A stretch of DNA of 64,000 bases from Frateuria sp. Soil773 (lineage in GTDB: Bacteria; Pseudomonadota; Gammaproteobacteria; Xanthomonadales; Rhodanobacteraceae): positions 88,122-152,121 of the forward strand of contig NZ_LMSL01000040.1 of the NCBI RefSeq assembly GCF_001428405.1. The letters run 5' to 3'. The notes under the pieces are model-generated. The model was not told the origin of the DNA and made no database searches. It was given only the letters and a program-made list of their open reading frames with translations. Below, piece after piece: positions 38,907 through 46,792 of the stretch (position 1 is the stretch's first letter; each line of letters starts with the position of its first letter). The translations under genes and the position numbers were made by a program.

Positions 38907-39307
38907 GGGCTCTCCTCCCGTACCACGATCGTGGTGACACCCGTTGCGCCCGCCGCGGCATCGAGATCCCGCATGCGCTGCATGGCGCTCTCGCCATCCT
39001 TCGCGGCGGGTTCGACGATGACCGCGTGATCCACTCGCCAGCGCAGCATTTCCAGGGAGAGGCGCTCTGCGTTTGGTGCATCGATCACCTCCCCATCCAC
39101 GGCGATGCCCAGGCGTTGGCCGAGATGGACGAACAGCAGCAAATCATCGTGCAGCACTTCGCGCTGCTTGGCCTCCACCGGAATTCCGGAGACGGCCAAT
39201 ACGACCAGCGCGGCCGCGTCGCAGCCACGGGCAAACTGGAAGGCCGTTTCGACGGCCAGATCGCCCAGCGGGGAGCGGTCGTAGAGCGCAAGGATCCGTG
39301 TCGTCAT
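38903..39307 (-). CDS. UspA-family universal stress protein
   Basis: A 134-residue protein beginning MTTRILALYDRSPLGDLAVE, the opening strand and loop of the Usp fold. The C-terminal glycine-rich nucleotide loop is weak (GATGVTTIVVRE), so ATP binding is uncertain. I chose the start at 39307 because a GGGAG site precedes it; the frame extends 16 codons further up. It is the first gene of the operon controlled by riboswitch 2, and its stop overlaps the MFS start (ATGA). Confidence 0.8.
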   Translation of the reverse strand: MTTRILALYDRSPLGDLAVETAFQFARGCDAAALVVLAVSGIPVEAKQREVLHDDLLLFVHLGQRLGIAVDGEVIDAPNAERLSLEMLRWRVDHAVIVEPAAKDGESAMQRMRDLDAAAGATGVTTIVVREESP

Positions 39308-39526
39308 GGCAGCGGCTCCCTCGGGAGCCGTGTCATGCAGCGATCGCCGCGCCACGTCGCGGCGGCCTTCGTGCCCGATGCGCGGCAGACACTACGTTCA
39401 CGTGCCGTTTGCGGCACCCAGTCCGCGTGCTGCGGGGTTTCATCCGTTTTGCAGGGTAAGCGCATGGCTCGACTCCGGTACCGTCGTCTATCGGACGCCG
39501 GAGTCGAAACGCGGGATCACGGGAGA

Positions 39527-39578
39527 GGAAAAGCGCCTACCGCAATACCGCGCCACGAGACTGGCGCGTTCGATAGGC
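39527..39578 (-). terminator. Expression platform of riboswitch 2 (terminator hairpin)
   Basis: On the minus strand the aptamer's 3' strand GCCTA (39578-39574) can pair with TAGGC (within 39541-39535), which is followed by GCTTTTCC. Formation of this hairpin would break the aptamer and stop transcription. The rest of 39308-39526 is a gene-free leader with one more perfect hairpin, CGACTCCGG/CCGGAGTCG at 39470-39506. Confidence 0.5.
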
Positions 39579-39629
39579 ATCATCAGCCTTGCGGCGATTG
39601 GGCACGGCCCGGGAGGAATGCCATCTCCC
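39572..39629 (-). ncRNA. Fluoride riboswitch 2 (before usp-MFS-phosphatase-ppa)
   Basis: Minus strand: GGGAGATGGCATTCCTCCC, then AATCGCCGCAAGG, then CTGATGATGCCTATCG, the same core as riboswitch 1. The first gene, usp, starts about 265 bases downstream, which leaves room for a transcriptional platform. Confidence 0.9.
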
Positions 39630-39679
39630 TTGGTTTGGATCATCTGGGACGCACGCTAGGGTGTCAAGACATATCGGCC

Positions 39680-40798
39680 TCAACGCGGTACGCGATAGCC
39701 TCCGCAAACACCCTGCGGCGACAAGGTGATTTGCCAGAGCTGGTCGCGGCGGGTGTGGAAAGAGGCCGCTGAAGCAGCGAGGTAGAACCGCCACATGCGC
39801 CGGAATCGCTCGTCGTACTGCGCGGCGAGGCTGGGCCATGCGGTATCGAAGTTGGCGAGCCACGCAAGCAGGGTGCGCTCGTAGTCGGCACCGAAGTTGT
39901 GCCAGTCCTCGACGACGAATTTCGTTTCCAGCGCTCTGGCGATCTGGCTCATCGCCGGTACCTGCGAGTTGGGGAAGATGTAGCGCTCGATCCACGGATC
40001 GGGTCGATCCGGCACCTGGTTGGTACCGATGGTGTGCAATAGCGACAACCCATCCGGCGCGAGGCAACGACGCACGACATCGAAGTAGTGGCCGTAGTTG
40101 CGTGCGCCCACATGCTCGAACATGCCTATGGAGAACACGGCGTCGAACTGCTCGTGAAGGTCGCGATAGTCCTGCAGCCGGATCTCGATAGGCAGGCCTG
40201 CACAGAGCTTGCGCGCGTAGTCCGCCTGCTGCCCGGAAACGGTGATGCCAACACCGCTCACGCCGTAATGCTCGGCGGCATATTTCAGCGCTTCACCCCA
40301 GCCGCAGCCAATGTCGAGCACGCGCATGCCGGGGCGCAGTTGGAGCTTGCGGCAAATCAGATCCAGCTTGGCTTGCTGCGCCGTGTCGAGATCCTCGGCC
40401 GATGCCCAGTAACCGCAGCTATATACGAGCCTTCGGCCCAGCATGGCTGCAAAGAGGTCGTTTCCAAGGTCGTAATGACGGCGGCCAATGGTGTAGGCGC
40501 GCTGTCCACGCTGCAGATTGAGGAAACGTGCGCGCATCCAAAGCAGCAGCGTCTCGGCATTGTGCAGTTGCTCGTCAAGCCGAGCCGCGAGCAGCCGCCT
40601 CAACAGACCAGGCACATCCTCGGCATCCCAGTCACCGTCCATGTAGGACTCGCCGAAACCCAGCGTGCCGTGAGCGAAGGCACGCGCGAACACACGATCG
40701 TCATGGATGGCCAGATCGGTAGCACGCACGCCATCCAGGCGCACGTCGGCCGTGTCCAGCAGGCGCTCGGCGCGCAGGCGAAAACGATCCAGACTCAT
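39680..40798 (-). CDS. cfa: Cyclopropane-fatty-acyl-phospholipid synthase
   Basis: The 372-residue product matches Cfa/mycolic-acid cyclopropane synthases. It has ARAFAHGTLGFGESYMDGDW, RRHYDLGNDLF, VYSCGYW, the SAM-binding loop VLDIGCGWGEALKYAA, and FDAVFSIGMFEHVG. It adds a methylene group from S-adenosylmethionine across double bonds of membrane lipid acyl chains, which lowers proton permeability. Placement behind riboswitch 3 suggests membrane hardening against HF entry or acid load (inference). Confidence 0.93.
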   Translation of the reverse strand: MSLDRFRLRAERLLDTADVRLDGVRATDLAIHDDRVFARAFAHGTLGFGESYMDGDWDAEDVPGLLRRLLAARLDEQLHNAETLLLWMRARFLNLQRGQRAYTIGRRHYDLGNDLFAAMLGRRLVYSCGYWASAEDLDTAQQAKLDLICRKLQLRPGMRVLDIGCGWGEALKYAAEHYGVSGVGITVSGQQADYARKLCAGLPIEIRLQDYRDLHEQFDAVFSIGMFEHVGARNYGHYFDVVRRCLAPDGLSLLHTIGTNQVPDRPDPWIERYIFPNSQVPAMSQIARALETKFVVEDWHNFGADYERTLLAWLANFDTAWPSLAAQYDERFRRMWRFYLAASAASFHTRRDQLWQITLSPQGVCGGYRVPR

Positions 40799-40977
40799 GG
40801 CCGTGATCCTTCAAACAGAAGGCCATGGCGGAGCAGCACAGGTACGTCGACCGTGATCCAGTAGCAAGTAGGCATGAATGCACTCCGCGCGAAGTTGTCT
40901 CCATGCGCGAAACACAGGCGTGCCTAAGTGGGATTCGCCGGGCGAAGCCTACCGGGGCGCGCGCGTATTCGCGCGTT

Positions 40978-41036
40978 TGGTAGGCATCATTAGCCTTGCG
41001 GCGGTTACTTCTGTTCCGGGAGGAATGCCATCTCCC
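40978..41036 (-). ncRNA. Fluoride riboswitch 3 (before cfa)
   Basis: Minus strand: GGGAGATGGCATTCCTCCC, then AACCGCCGCAAGG, then CTAATGATGCCTACC. One base differs from the usual CTGATGATG. GCCTACC at the aptamer end (40985-40979) can pair with GGTAGGC (40953-40947) in an alternative hairpin. The cfa start lies 180 bases downstream. The aptamer lies back to back with riboswitch 6. Confidence 0.88.
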
Positions 41037-41181
41037 TGGTTCGAGAATATCGGGGGCGCCCATGGCCGGCAAGAACCCCGACCACGGGCCATGGCTTCAA
41101 ACACCGCCCTTCACAAAGACCCCACTCCCGACGCGCGAGGATTCCTTGCGTGCGAGCATTCGTGCTAATTTCGATTCCGAT

Positions 41182-41235
41182 GGGGCGATGGTGTCCGCCT
41201 TCGACTGCCCTCAGGGCTGATGACACCTACAGGCT
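41182..41235 (+). ncRNA. Fluoride riboswitch 6 (before the complex I-like operon)
   Basis: GGGCGATGGTGTCCGCC, then a CTGCCCTCAGGG stem, then CTGATGACACCTACAGGC. This is a more diverged member of the same fold, with TGTC/GACA in place of the GCAT/ATGC pairing of the other five: a compensated change that supports the structure. The ribosome-binding site GGAG (41262-41265) sits 26 bases past the aptamer and can be masked by an AGCTC/GAGCT hairpin (41256-41267), so translational control is likely. Confidence 0.85.
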
Positions 41236-41272
41236 AGTGATCGATCCAGCTTTTCAGCTCTGGAGCTTCGTC

Positions 41273-41398
41273 ATGACCTGTATCGTCCTGTCGTCCCTGC
41301 TCGTACTCTCCGGCGCCGTGGCGGCTGCCGGCCTGCGCCGGCCCGCCCGGCTCGTCCGAACCCAACGCATCACGGCATTCCGTCGGCGGCACTACTGA
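41273..41398 (+). CDS. 41-residue membrane peptide leading the complex operon
   Basis: Starts ATG 41273 with GGAG 7 bases upstream. Residues 2-21 (TCIVLSSLLVLSGAVAAAG) form one membrane helix, followed by a strongly basic tail ending FRRRHY. It lies between riboswitch 6 and the first subunit gene (12-base gap). It could be a small subunit, an assembly factor or a leader peptide. Good coding look, function unknown. Confidence 0.6.
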   Translation: MTCIVLSSLLVLSGAVAAAGLRRPARLVRTQRITAFRRRHY

Positions 41399-41410
41399 GG
41401 CTGCGCCGCC

Positions 41411-42355
41411 ATGTGGCGCGACATCGCGACGCAAGTCGCCCAGGTGCTGGCGGTGCTGTTGCTGTCCCCGCTGTTGCAGGGCTTCATCCACCGCTACGAG
41501 GAGCGTGTGCAGCGCGCGCGCGGCCCGTCGTTGCTGCAACCGTACCGTGACCTGCGCAAGCTGTTCCGCAAGCAGTTGGTGGTTCCCGACACGGCGAGTT
41601 GGATCTTCTGGACGGCGCCGATCGTGTCGTTCACCGCGATGCTCACGGTGCCGATCCTGATTCCCGTGCTGACCGACTACCCGCTGCCGCTGTCGGACAT
41701 GGGCGACATCCTCGGCGGCGGCCTGATCCTCACCGTGGGCACGTTCTTCGTGAACCTCGCGGCGCTGGACACCGGCAGCGCCTATGGCGGCATGGGCGCC
41801 AGCCGCACGGTGATGATCACCATCCTTGCCGAGCCCACGCTGATCCTGGTGTTCGTCGGCATCACGCTGATGGCGCACTCGATGTTGCCGTTCGTGGTGA
41901 ACCACCTGCTGGTGGCGCACCCGGAGGTGTACCTGGGGCCGACGCACCTGTTCCTGGTGGCCGCGTTCTTCGTGCTGCTGCTGGCCGAGACGGATCGCCT
42001 GCCGATCCACTCCAGCACGCACATCGAGGTTTACATGATCGAGGAGGCGCGCATCCTCGAATACTCCGGCCCGCTGCTGGCGCTGCTGAAGTGGGCGTCG
42101 ATGATGAAGCAGTTCATCCTCTACAACATCTTCTGCGAGGTGCTGCTGCTGCCGTGGGGACTCTCGCACCAGGGCACCGCGGTCGGCATCGGTGGTTCGG
42201 TACTCGGCATCCTGGCCAAGTTCGGCATTGTGGCCTGCGCCGTGATCCTGGTGGAGACGGCGCAGTCGCGGCTGCGCTTCTACCGCTACCAGGAGCCGCT
42301 GGCCGCCGCCTTCATGCTCGCCATCCTGGCCATCGTGGCCAACCAGATCCGGTGA
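41411..42355 (+). CDS. Membrane subunit of NuoH/HyfC type (Ehr-like complex)
   Basis: A 314-residue, roughly eight-helix protein of the complex I subunit 1 / HyfC / EchB family. Diagnostic segments are LLQPYRDLRKLFRKQ near the N-terminus and AETDRLPIHSSTHIEVYMIEE, the conserved cytoplasmic loop that lines the quinone-pocket/proton-entry region in complex I relatives. It anchors the hydrophilic arm to the membrane. First large gene of an operon of six complex subunits plus two accessory genes. Confidence 0.9.
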   Translation: MWRDIATQVAQVLAVLLLSPLLQGFIHRYEERVQRARGPSLLQPYRDLRKLFRKQLVVPDTASWIFWTAPIVSFTAMLTVPILIPVLTDYPLPLSDMGDILGGGLILTVGTFFVNLAALDTGSAYGGMGASRTVMITILAEPTLILVFVGITLMAHSMLPFVVNHLLVAHPEVYLGPTHLFLVAAFFVLLLAETDRLPIHSSTHIEVYMIEEARILEYSGPLLALLKWASMMKQFILYNIFCEVLLLPWGLSHQGTAVGIGGSVLGILAKFGIVACAVILVETAQSRLRFYRYQEPLAAAFMLAILAIVANQIR

Positions 42356-42360
42356 CCGCC

Positions 42361-43041
42361 ATGCTCGCCGCCCATCTCTCCCCGCTCGCCGCCGCCGTGT
42401 TCAGCCTGCTGGTGATCGGCAGCCTGCTGCTGGCCTTCGTGATGCTGGGCTCGCGCTGGCTGAAGGACTACATGCTGGCCTTCGGCGTGCAGTCGTGGCT
42501 GATCGGCATCCTCTCTGCGCTGATCGGCTACTACGGCGGCTACCATGAGCTGTACGCGGTGGGCGCGCTCACCGTGCTGTTCCGCGGGTTGGTGCTGCCG
42601 TGGCTGATCCTGCGCATCCTGCGCCAGCTTCCCGCACAGCGCGAGCTGCACGAGATCGTCAGCCCGTCGAGCAGCCTGATCGTGGGTGCGGCATTGGTGA
42701 TCTTCGCTTTCCTGGTGGCCGAGCACATCGCGTCGGCCCTGGGCCTGAACTCCAACGTGGTGGTGCTGGCGCTCACCGTGATGTTCTCGATGAAGCTGAT
42801 CGGCTTCCAGATGCTCACGCTCAGGCACGAGGCGATCAGCCACATCCTCGGCCTGCTTGTACTGGAGAACGGCATCTTCCTTGGCAGCCAGATCCTGGTA
42901 CCGGGCATGCCGCTGATGATCGAGCTGGTGCTGCTGTTCGACCTTTTGGTGGCGGTAGCCTGCTTCGGCGTACTGGTGCGCTACCTGCTGGCCAACATCG
43001 GCAGCACCAGCAGCCGCGAACTGAACCGGTTGACGGGGTGA
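42361..43041 (+). CDS. Membrane subunit of HyfE type
   Basis: A 226-residue hydrophobic protein with about seven membrane helices, in the position and with the length of HyfE of hydrogenase-4. HyfE has regions akin to NuoK plus an antiporter-like part. Segments include SLLVIGSLLLAFVMLGSRWL and FGLNSN-like SALGLNSNVVVLALTVMFSM. It starts 5 bases after the NuoH-like gene. Confidence 0.8.
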   Translation: MLAAHLSPLAAAVFSLLVIGSLLLAFVMLGSRWLKDYMLAFGVQSWLIGILSALIGYYGGYHELYAVGALTVLFRGLVLPWLILRILRQLPAQRELHEIVSPSSSLIVGAALVIFAFLVAEHIASALGLNSNVVVLALTVMFSMKLIGFQMLTLRHEAISHILGLLVLENGIFLGSQILVPGMPLMIELVLLFDLLVAVACFGVLVRYLLANIGSTSSRELNRLTG

Positions 43042-43043
43042 GC

Positions 43044-44504
43044 ATGGAATCGCGTATCGCCATCCTGCTGCTGGCGCCGCTGTTGCCCATCGTGATCGGC
43101 CTGGCCGTGCGTCGTCCGCGCGCCTCGGAATACCTCAACCTGCTGGCCAGCCTGGTCGTGCTGGTGGTCGCGCTGCCGCTGCCGTTCGCCATCGACGTGC
43201 CGCGGGAGATGCTGCATGGCTACCTGCTGCTTGACCCGCTGGGCGCGTGGGTAGTGCTGTGCGTGGCCGTGGTCTACCTGCTCTCCTCGATCTACGCGAT
43301 CGGCTACATGCGCCACGACGAGGCGGGCGACCGCCGCCTGCCCGCGTTCTATGCGCTGCACGCCGGCTTCGCGCTGACCATGCTGTTCGCGCCGCTGGTC
43401 AACAGCATCGGCGTGTATTGGATCGCGATCGAACTGACCACCCTGGTCAGCACCTTCCTGGTCGGCTTCGAGCGCAGCGCGGAGAGCATGGAAGCGGCAT
43501 GGAAATACATCATCGTGGTGTCGGCCGGCATCAGCCTGGCCCTGCTCGGCACCACCCTGCTCTACTGGGGTGGCAGCTTCGTGCTGGGCGAAACCTACAA
43601 CCTTACCTGGGAGTCGCTGGTGCAGGTGGCGCCGAAGATGCCGCCGGTGCTGCTCAAGCTCGGTTTCCTGCTCACCCTGATCGGCTACGGCACCAAGGTC
43701 GGCCTGGCGCCGATGCACACCTGGCTGCCCGACGCGCACAGCGAAGGCCCGGCGCCGGTGTCGGCGATGCTCTCGGGCGCGCTGCTCAACACCGCGATGC
43801 TCGGCATCGTGCGCTTCCTCGCCGCCACCGACGCCGCTGGCCAGGGCGCACTGCCGCACACCGCGCTGGTGGTGCTGGGCGTGCTGTCGCTGCTGGTGGG
43901 CGCGCTGTTCATCGTGCGGCAGAAGCAGATCAAGCGGCTGATGGCCTATTCCAGCATCGAGCACATGGGCGTGCTCGCGCTGGGTTTCGGCTTCGGCGGC
44001 CCGCTGGGCATCGCCGGCGCGCTGTACCACATGCTCAACCATTCGCTGTGCAAGCCGCTGCTGTTCTTCGGCGCGGGCAACGCGATGCACCGCTACGGCA
44101 GCAAGCGCATCCGCGACATCCGCGGCGTGCTCGCGGCGTTCCCGGTGTCCGGCTGGCTGTGGCTGTGCGGCGCGGTGGCGATCACCGGCGCGCCGCCGTT
44201 CGGCCTGTTCCTCAGCGAGTTCGCGATCCTGCGCGCGGGCTGGGCCGGGCCTAACCTGTGGGCGGTGATCGTGATGCTGGTGCTGCTGATCGTGATCTTC
44301 GTCGCCTTCCTCAACCATTTCCGGGCGATGTACCTGGAGTCGCCGCCGCTGCCGTCCGTGCCGGCCGAGGCCTCCGGCAACGCGTGGCGCACCTGGCCGA
44401 TGGCGCTGGCGCTGGCACCGCTGTTGGTTCTCGGCGTGTGGTGGCCGTCGGCATGGACGGTGCTGTACCAGCACATCGCCGCCGCCCTGGGAGCGATGCC
44501 ATGA
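43044..44504 (+). CDS. Antiporter-like subunit of HyfF/NuoN type
   Basis: A 486-residue protein with about 14 helices, of the proton-translocating MrpD/NuoM/NuoN/HyfF family. It carries the conserved glutamate helix IAIELTTLVSTFLVGFE, the lysine helix TKVGLAPMHTWLPDAHSEGP and the later SSIEHMGVLALGFGFG with ALYHMLNHSLCKPLLFF. These charged residues form the ion path. Its stop overlaps the next start (ATGA). Ion specificity (H+ or Na+) cannot be read. Confidence 0.9.
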   Translation: MESRIAILLLAPLLPIVIGLAVRRPRASEYLNLLASLVVLVVALPLPFAIDVPREMLHGYLLLDPLGAWVVLCVAVVYLLSSIYAIGYMRHDEAGDRRLPAFYALHAGFALTMLFAPLVNSIGVYWIAIELTTLVSTFLVGFERSAESMEAAWKYIIVVSAGISLALLGTTLLYWGGSFVLGETYNLTWESLVQVAPKMPPVLLKLGFLLTLIGYGTKVGLAPMHTWLPDAHSEGPAPVSAMLSGALLNTAMLGIVRFLAATDAAGQGALPHTALVVLGVLSLLVGALFIVRQKQIKRLMAYSSIEHMGVLALGFGFGGPLGIAGALYHMLNHSLCKPLLFFGAGNAMHRYGSKRIRDIRGVLAAFPVSGWLWLCGAVAITGAPPFGLFLSEFAILRAGWAGPNLWAVIVMLVLLIVIFVAFLNHFRAMYLESPPLPSVPAEASGNAWRTWPMALALAPLLVLGVWWPSAWTVLYQHIAAALGAMP

Positions 44505-45976
44505 ACGGCACGACGGAAAAAATCGACGTGCGCCCATCGGCCCTGGCCGGCAAGGTCGAGCAACTGCTCGCCGACGGCGGACGCATGCAGATGGCGTATG
44601 CGTGGTTTCCGCAACCGGATCGGGTACAGGTGCGCTATCTGGCTTCGCCCGGAGCCCGCCAGCCCTTCCAGCTCTGGTGCTGCGATGCGGTGGACGCGAC
44701 CCTGCCCAGCTTGGCCACGCAGGCGCCGCTGCTCAGCTGGTACGAACGCGAGATCCAGGATCTATACGGCCTGCGTTTCGACGGCCTGCCGATGCCGCAT
44801 CCGCTGGTCGCGGGCGGTTGGACGGAAGCTTCGCCGCTGGTGAATGCCCACGGCATGCAGGCCTGCCTGAGCGCGCCCGGCCACGTGCCCGGCATCCACG
44901 GCAGCGACGTGCAACTGCTCAGCTCCGGCCCGGTGCGGGCCGGCGTGGTCGAATCCGCGCAGCACCTGTTCTTCTATGTCGGCGAGGCGATCCTGCACTA
45001 CCAGCCGCGGCTGTTCTTCAAGCATCGCGGCATGGAGCGCGCCTTCGAGGGACACGATCCGCGAAGCGGCGCCACGCTGGCCGAACGGGTGTCAGGCATC
45101 GGCAGCGTGGCCCATGCGCTGGCCTATTGCCAGGCGGTGGAAGACGCCGCCGGCTGCGAGGTGCCCAAGCGTGCGCAGCAGTTGCGCGCCGTGCTGGCCG
45201 AACTGGAACGGCTGTACAACCACCTCTACTACTTCGGTCACCTTGCCGACGCCACCACGCTCAAGGTCGGCCATGCCGAAGGCGTGCTGCTGGCCGAACG
45301 CGTCAAGCAGTTGAACGCCCGCCTCACCGGCAGCCGCTTCCTGCGCAATCTGGTCACGCCCGGCGGCCTGCGCCGCGACATCGAACTGCCGCGCGATTTC
45401 CTCCACACGATGTACCTGCTGCGCGAGCAGACGAACAGTTACCTCAAGCAGCTCGAACGCACCACCAGCTACCTCGATCGTCTGATCACCACGGGCGTGC
45501 TGTCGCGCCAGGTGGCGTTCGACCAGGGCGCCACCGGCCCGGTGGAACGCGCCTCGGGGCTCGACCGCGACCTGCGCCGCGATCATCCCTACGCGGCCTA
45601 CGCGTGGCATGCGCCGGACGTGCCGCTGGCCGAGGAAGGCGACGCCTATGCGCGCGCGAAGGTGCGCGCCGCCGAGCTGCGCGCCAGCTTCCAGTTGCTC
45701 GACGCTTTCGTGCCGACGCTGGTCGACGGCCCGATCCGCGCCGAGTGCCGGCCCGCGCCTGGCGTGGAGGGTTTGGGCTGGGCCGAGTCGCCGCGCGGCT
45801 CGCTGTTCTACGCGGTGCACGTCGGCGCCGACGGCAAGCTGGCGCGGGTGAAGATCAAGTCGCCCTCGTTCTCCAACTGGCGTGTGTTCCCGTTTACGGT
45901 ACATCGCACCAACATGATGGATTTCGCCATCAACGAGGCCAGCTTCGGCCTCAGCATCGCCGGCTGCGACCGCTAG
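44501..45976 (+). CDS. NuoCD/HyfG-like large subunit without Ni-Fe cysteine ligands
   Basis: A 491-residue fusion of a NuoC-like N-terminus (about 1-160, with LLSWYEREIQDLYGLRFDG) and a NuoD/hydrogenase large-subunit part. Where hydrogenases have RxCGxC...H, this protein reads RVSGIGSVAHALAY. The C-terminal DPCxxC is replaced by a segment reading SFGLSIAGCDR. All four Ni-Fe cysteines are therefore missing and it cannot be a hydrogenase. It belongs to the energy-converting-hydrogenase-related (Ehr) type, of unknown reaction. Confidence 0.88.
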   Translation: MNGTTEKIDVRPSALAGKVEQLLADGGRMQMAYAWFPQPDRVQVRYLASPGARQPFQLWCCDAVDATLPSLATQAPLLSWYEREIQDLYGLRFDGLPMPHPLVAGGWTEASPLVNAHGMQACLSAPGHVPGIHGSDVQLLSSGPVRAGVVESAQHLFFYVGEAILHYQPRLFFKHRGMERAFEGHDPRSGATLAERVSGIGSVAHALAYCQAVEDAAGCEVPKRAQQLRAVLAELERLYNHLYYFGHLADATTLKVGHAEGVLLAERVKQLNARLTGSRFLRNLVTPGGLRRDIELPRDFLHTMYLLREQTNSYLKQLERTTSYLDRLITTGVLSRQVAFDQGATGPVERASGLDRDLRRDHPYAAYAWHAPDVPLAEEGDAYARAKVRAAELRASFQLLDAFVPTLVDGPIRAECRPAPGVEGLGWAESPRGSLFYAVHVGADGKLARVKIKSPSFSNWRVFPFTVHRTNMMDFAINEASFGLSIAGCDR

Positions 45977-45985
45977 GAGATTCCC

Positions 45986-46792
45986 ATGCCGTTGTGGACA
46001 TTGCGAGGACTGGCCCAGGGCATCGCCACCACGCGCTGGCCGGACGGCAGCGGGGGCGACGACGGCCAGCAGGGCGGCTACGGCATGCCGCGCATCGGCG
46101 CCGAGCAATGCCTCGACGACTGCCGCGCCTGCGCCGAGGCGTGCCCGACGAAAGCGATCCGGCTCGACACGCGTGGCCACCTCGCTGAACTCGACTACGG
46201 CCGCTGCATCGCCTGCCAGCTGTGCGTGGAAGCCTGCCCTGCCGGCACCCTGCAGAGCGGCCACGAGTGGGCCTTCGGCGTGCGCGAGCGCGCGGATCTG
46301 CGCTGGTCGCTGGATACCGATACGCCGCCCGCGCAGGCGCTGGCCTCGCGCATCGAATCCAGCTTCCGCGGCAGCCTGCACATCCGCCACGTCGATGCCG
46401 GCTCCTGCAACGGCTGCGAGTCGGAACTGCAGGCGCTGGGCAACCCGTTCTACAACCTGCACCGGCTGGGCATCTTCTTCACGCCCTCGCCGCGCGCCGC
46501 CGACCTGCTGCTGGTCACCGGCATGGTGACCGCGGCGATGCGCGAGCCGCTGCAGGCCACCTGGGAAGCGATGCCCGAACCGCGCCGCGTGCTCGCCTGC
46601 GGCACCTGCGCCGTGTGCGGCGGCGTGAGCGCGGATACCTACGCCAGCGGCCACGGCCTCGAAGGCGTGCTGCCGGTGGACGTGTGGCTGCCGGGCTGCC
46701 CGCCCAATCCCGCCGCGATCATCGACGCGCTGCTGCTGTTGCTCGAACGCAAGCCGCAACGCATCCACGGAGGGCGCGTCCATGCGCCCTGA
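45986..46792 (+). CDS. Ferredoxin-NuoB fusion subunit (HyfH+HyfI-like)
   Basis: A 268-residue protein with two 4Fe-4S binding motifs at about 49-90 (CLDDCRACAEACP and CIACQLCVEACP). A NuoB/HyfI-like domain follows, keeping the four N2-cluster ligands: SCNGCE, the pair in ACGTCAVCGG (one ligand), and GCPPNP. In hydrogenase-4 these are separate HyfH and HyfI proteins. Here they form one chain. The protein should pass electrons from a soluble donor toward the membrane arm, so redox chemistry is retained although the Ni-Fe site is not. Confidence 0.88.
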   Translation: MPLWTLRGLAQGIATTRWPDGSGGDDGQQGGYGMPRIGAEQCLDDCRACAEACPTKAIRLDTRGHLAELDYGRCIACQLCVEACPAGTLQSGHEWAFGVRERADLRWSLDTDTPPAQALASRIESSFRGSLHIRHVDAGSCNGCESELQALGNPFYNLHRLGIFFTPSPRAADLLLVTGMVTAAMREPLQATWEAMPEPRRVLACGTCAVCGGVSADTYASGHGLEGVLPVDVWLPGCPPNPAAIIDALLLLLERKPQRIHGGRVHAP

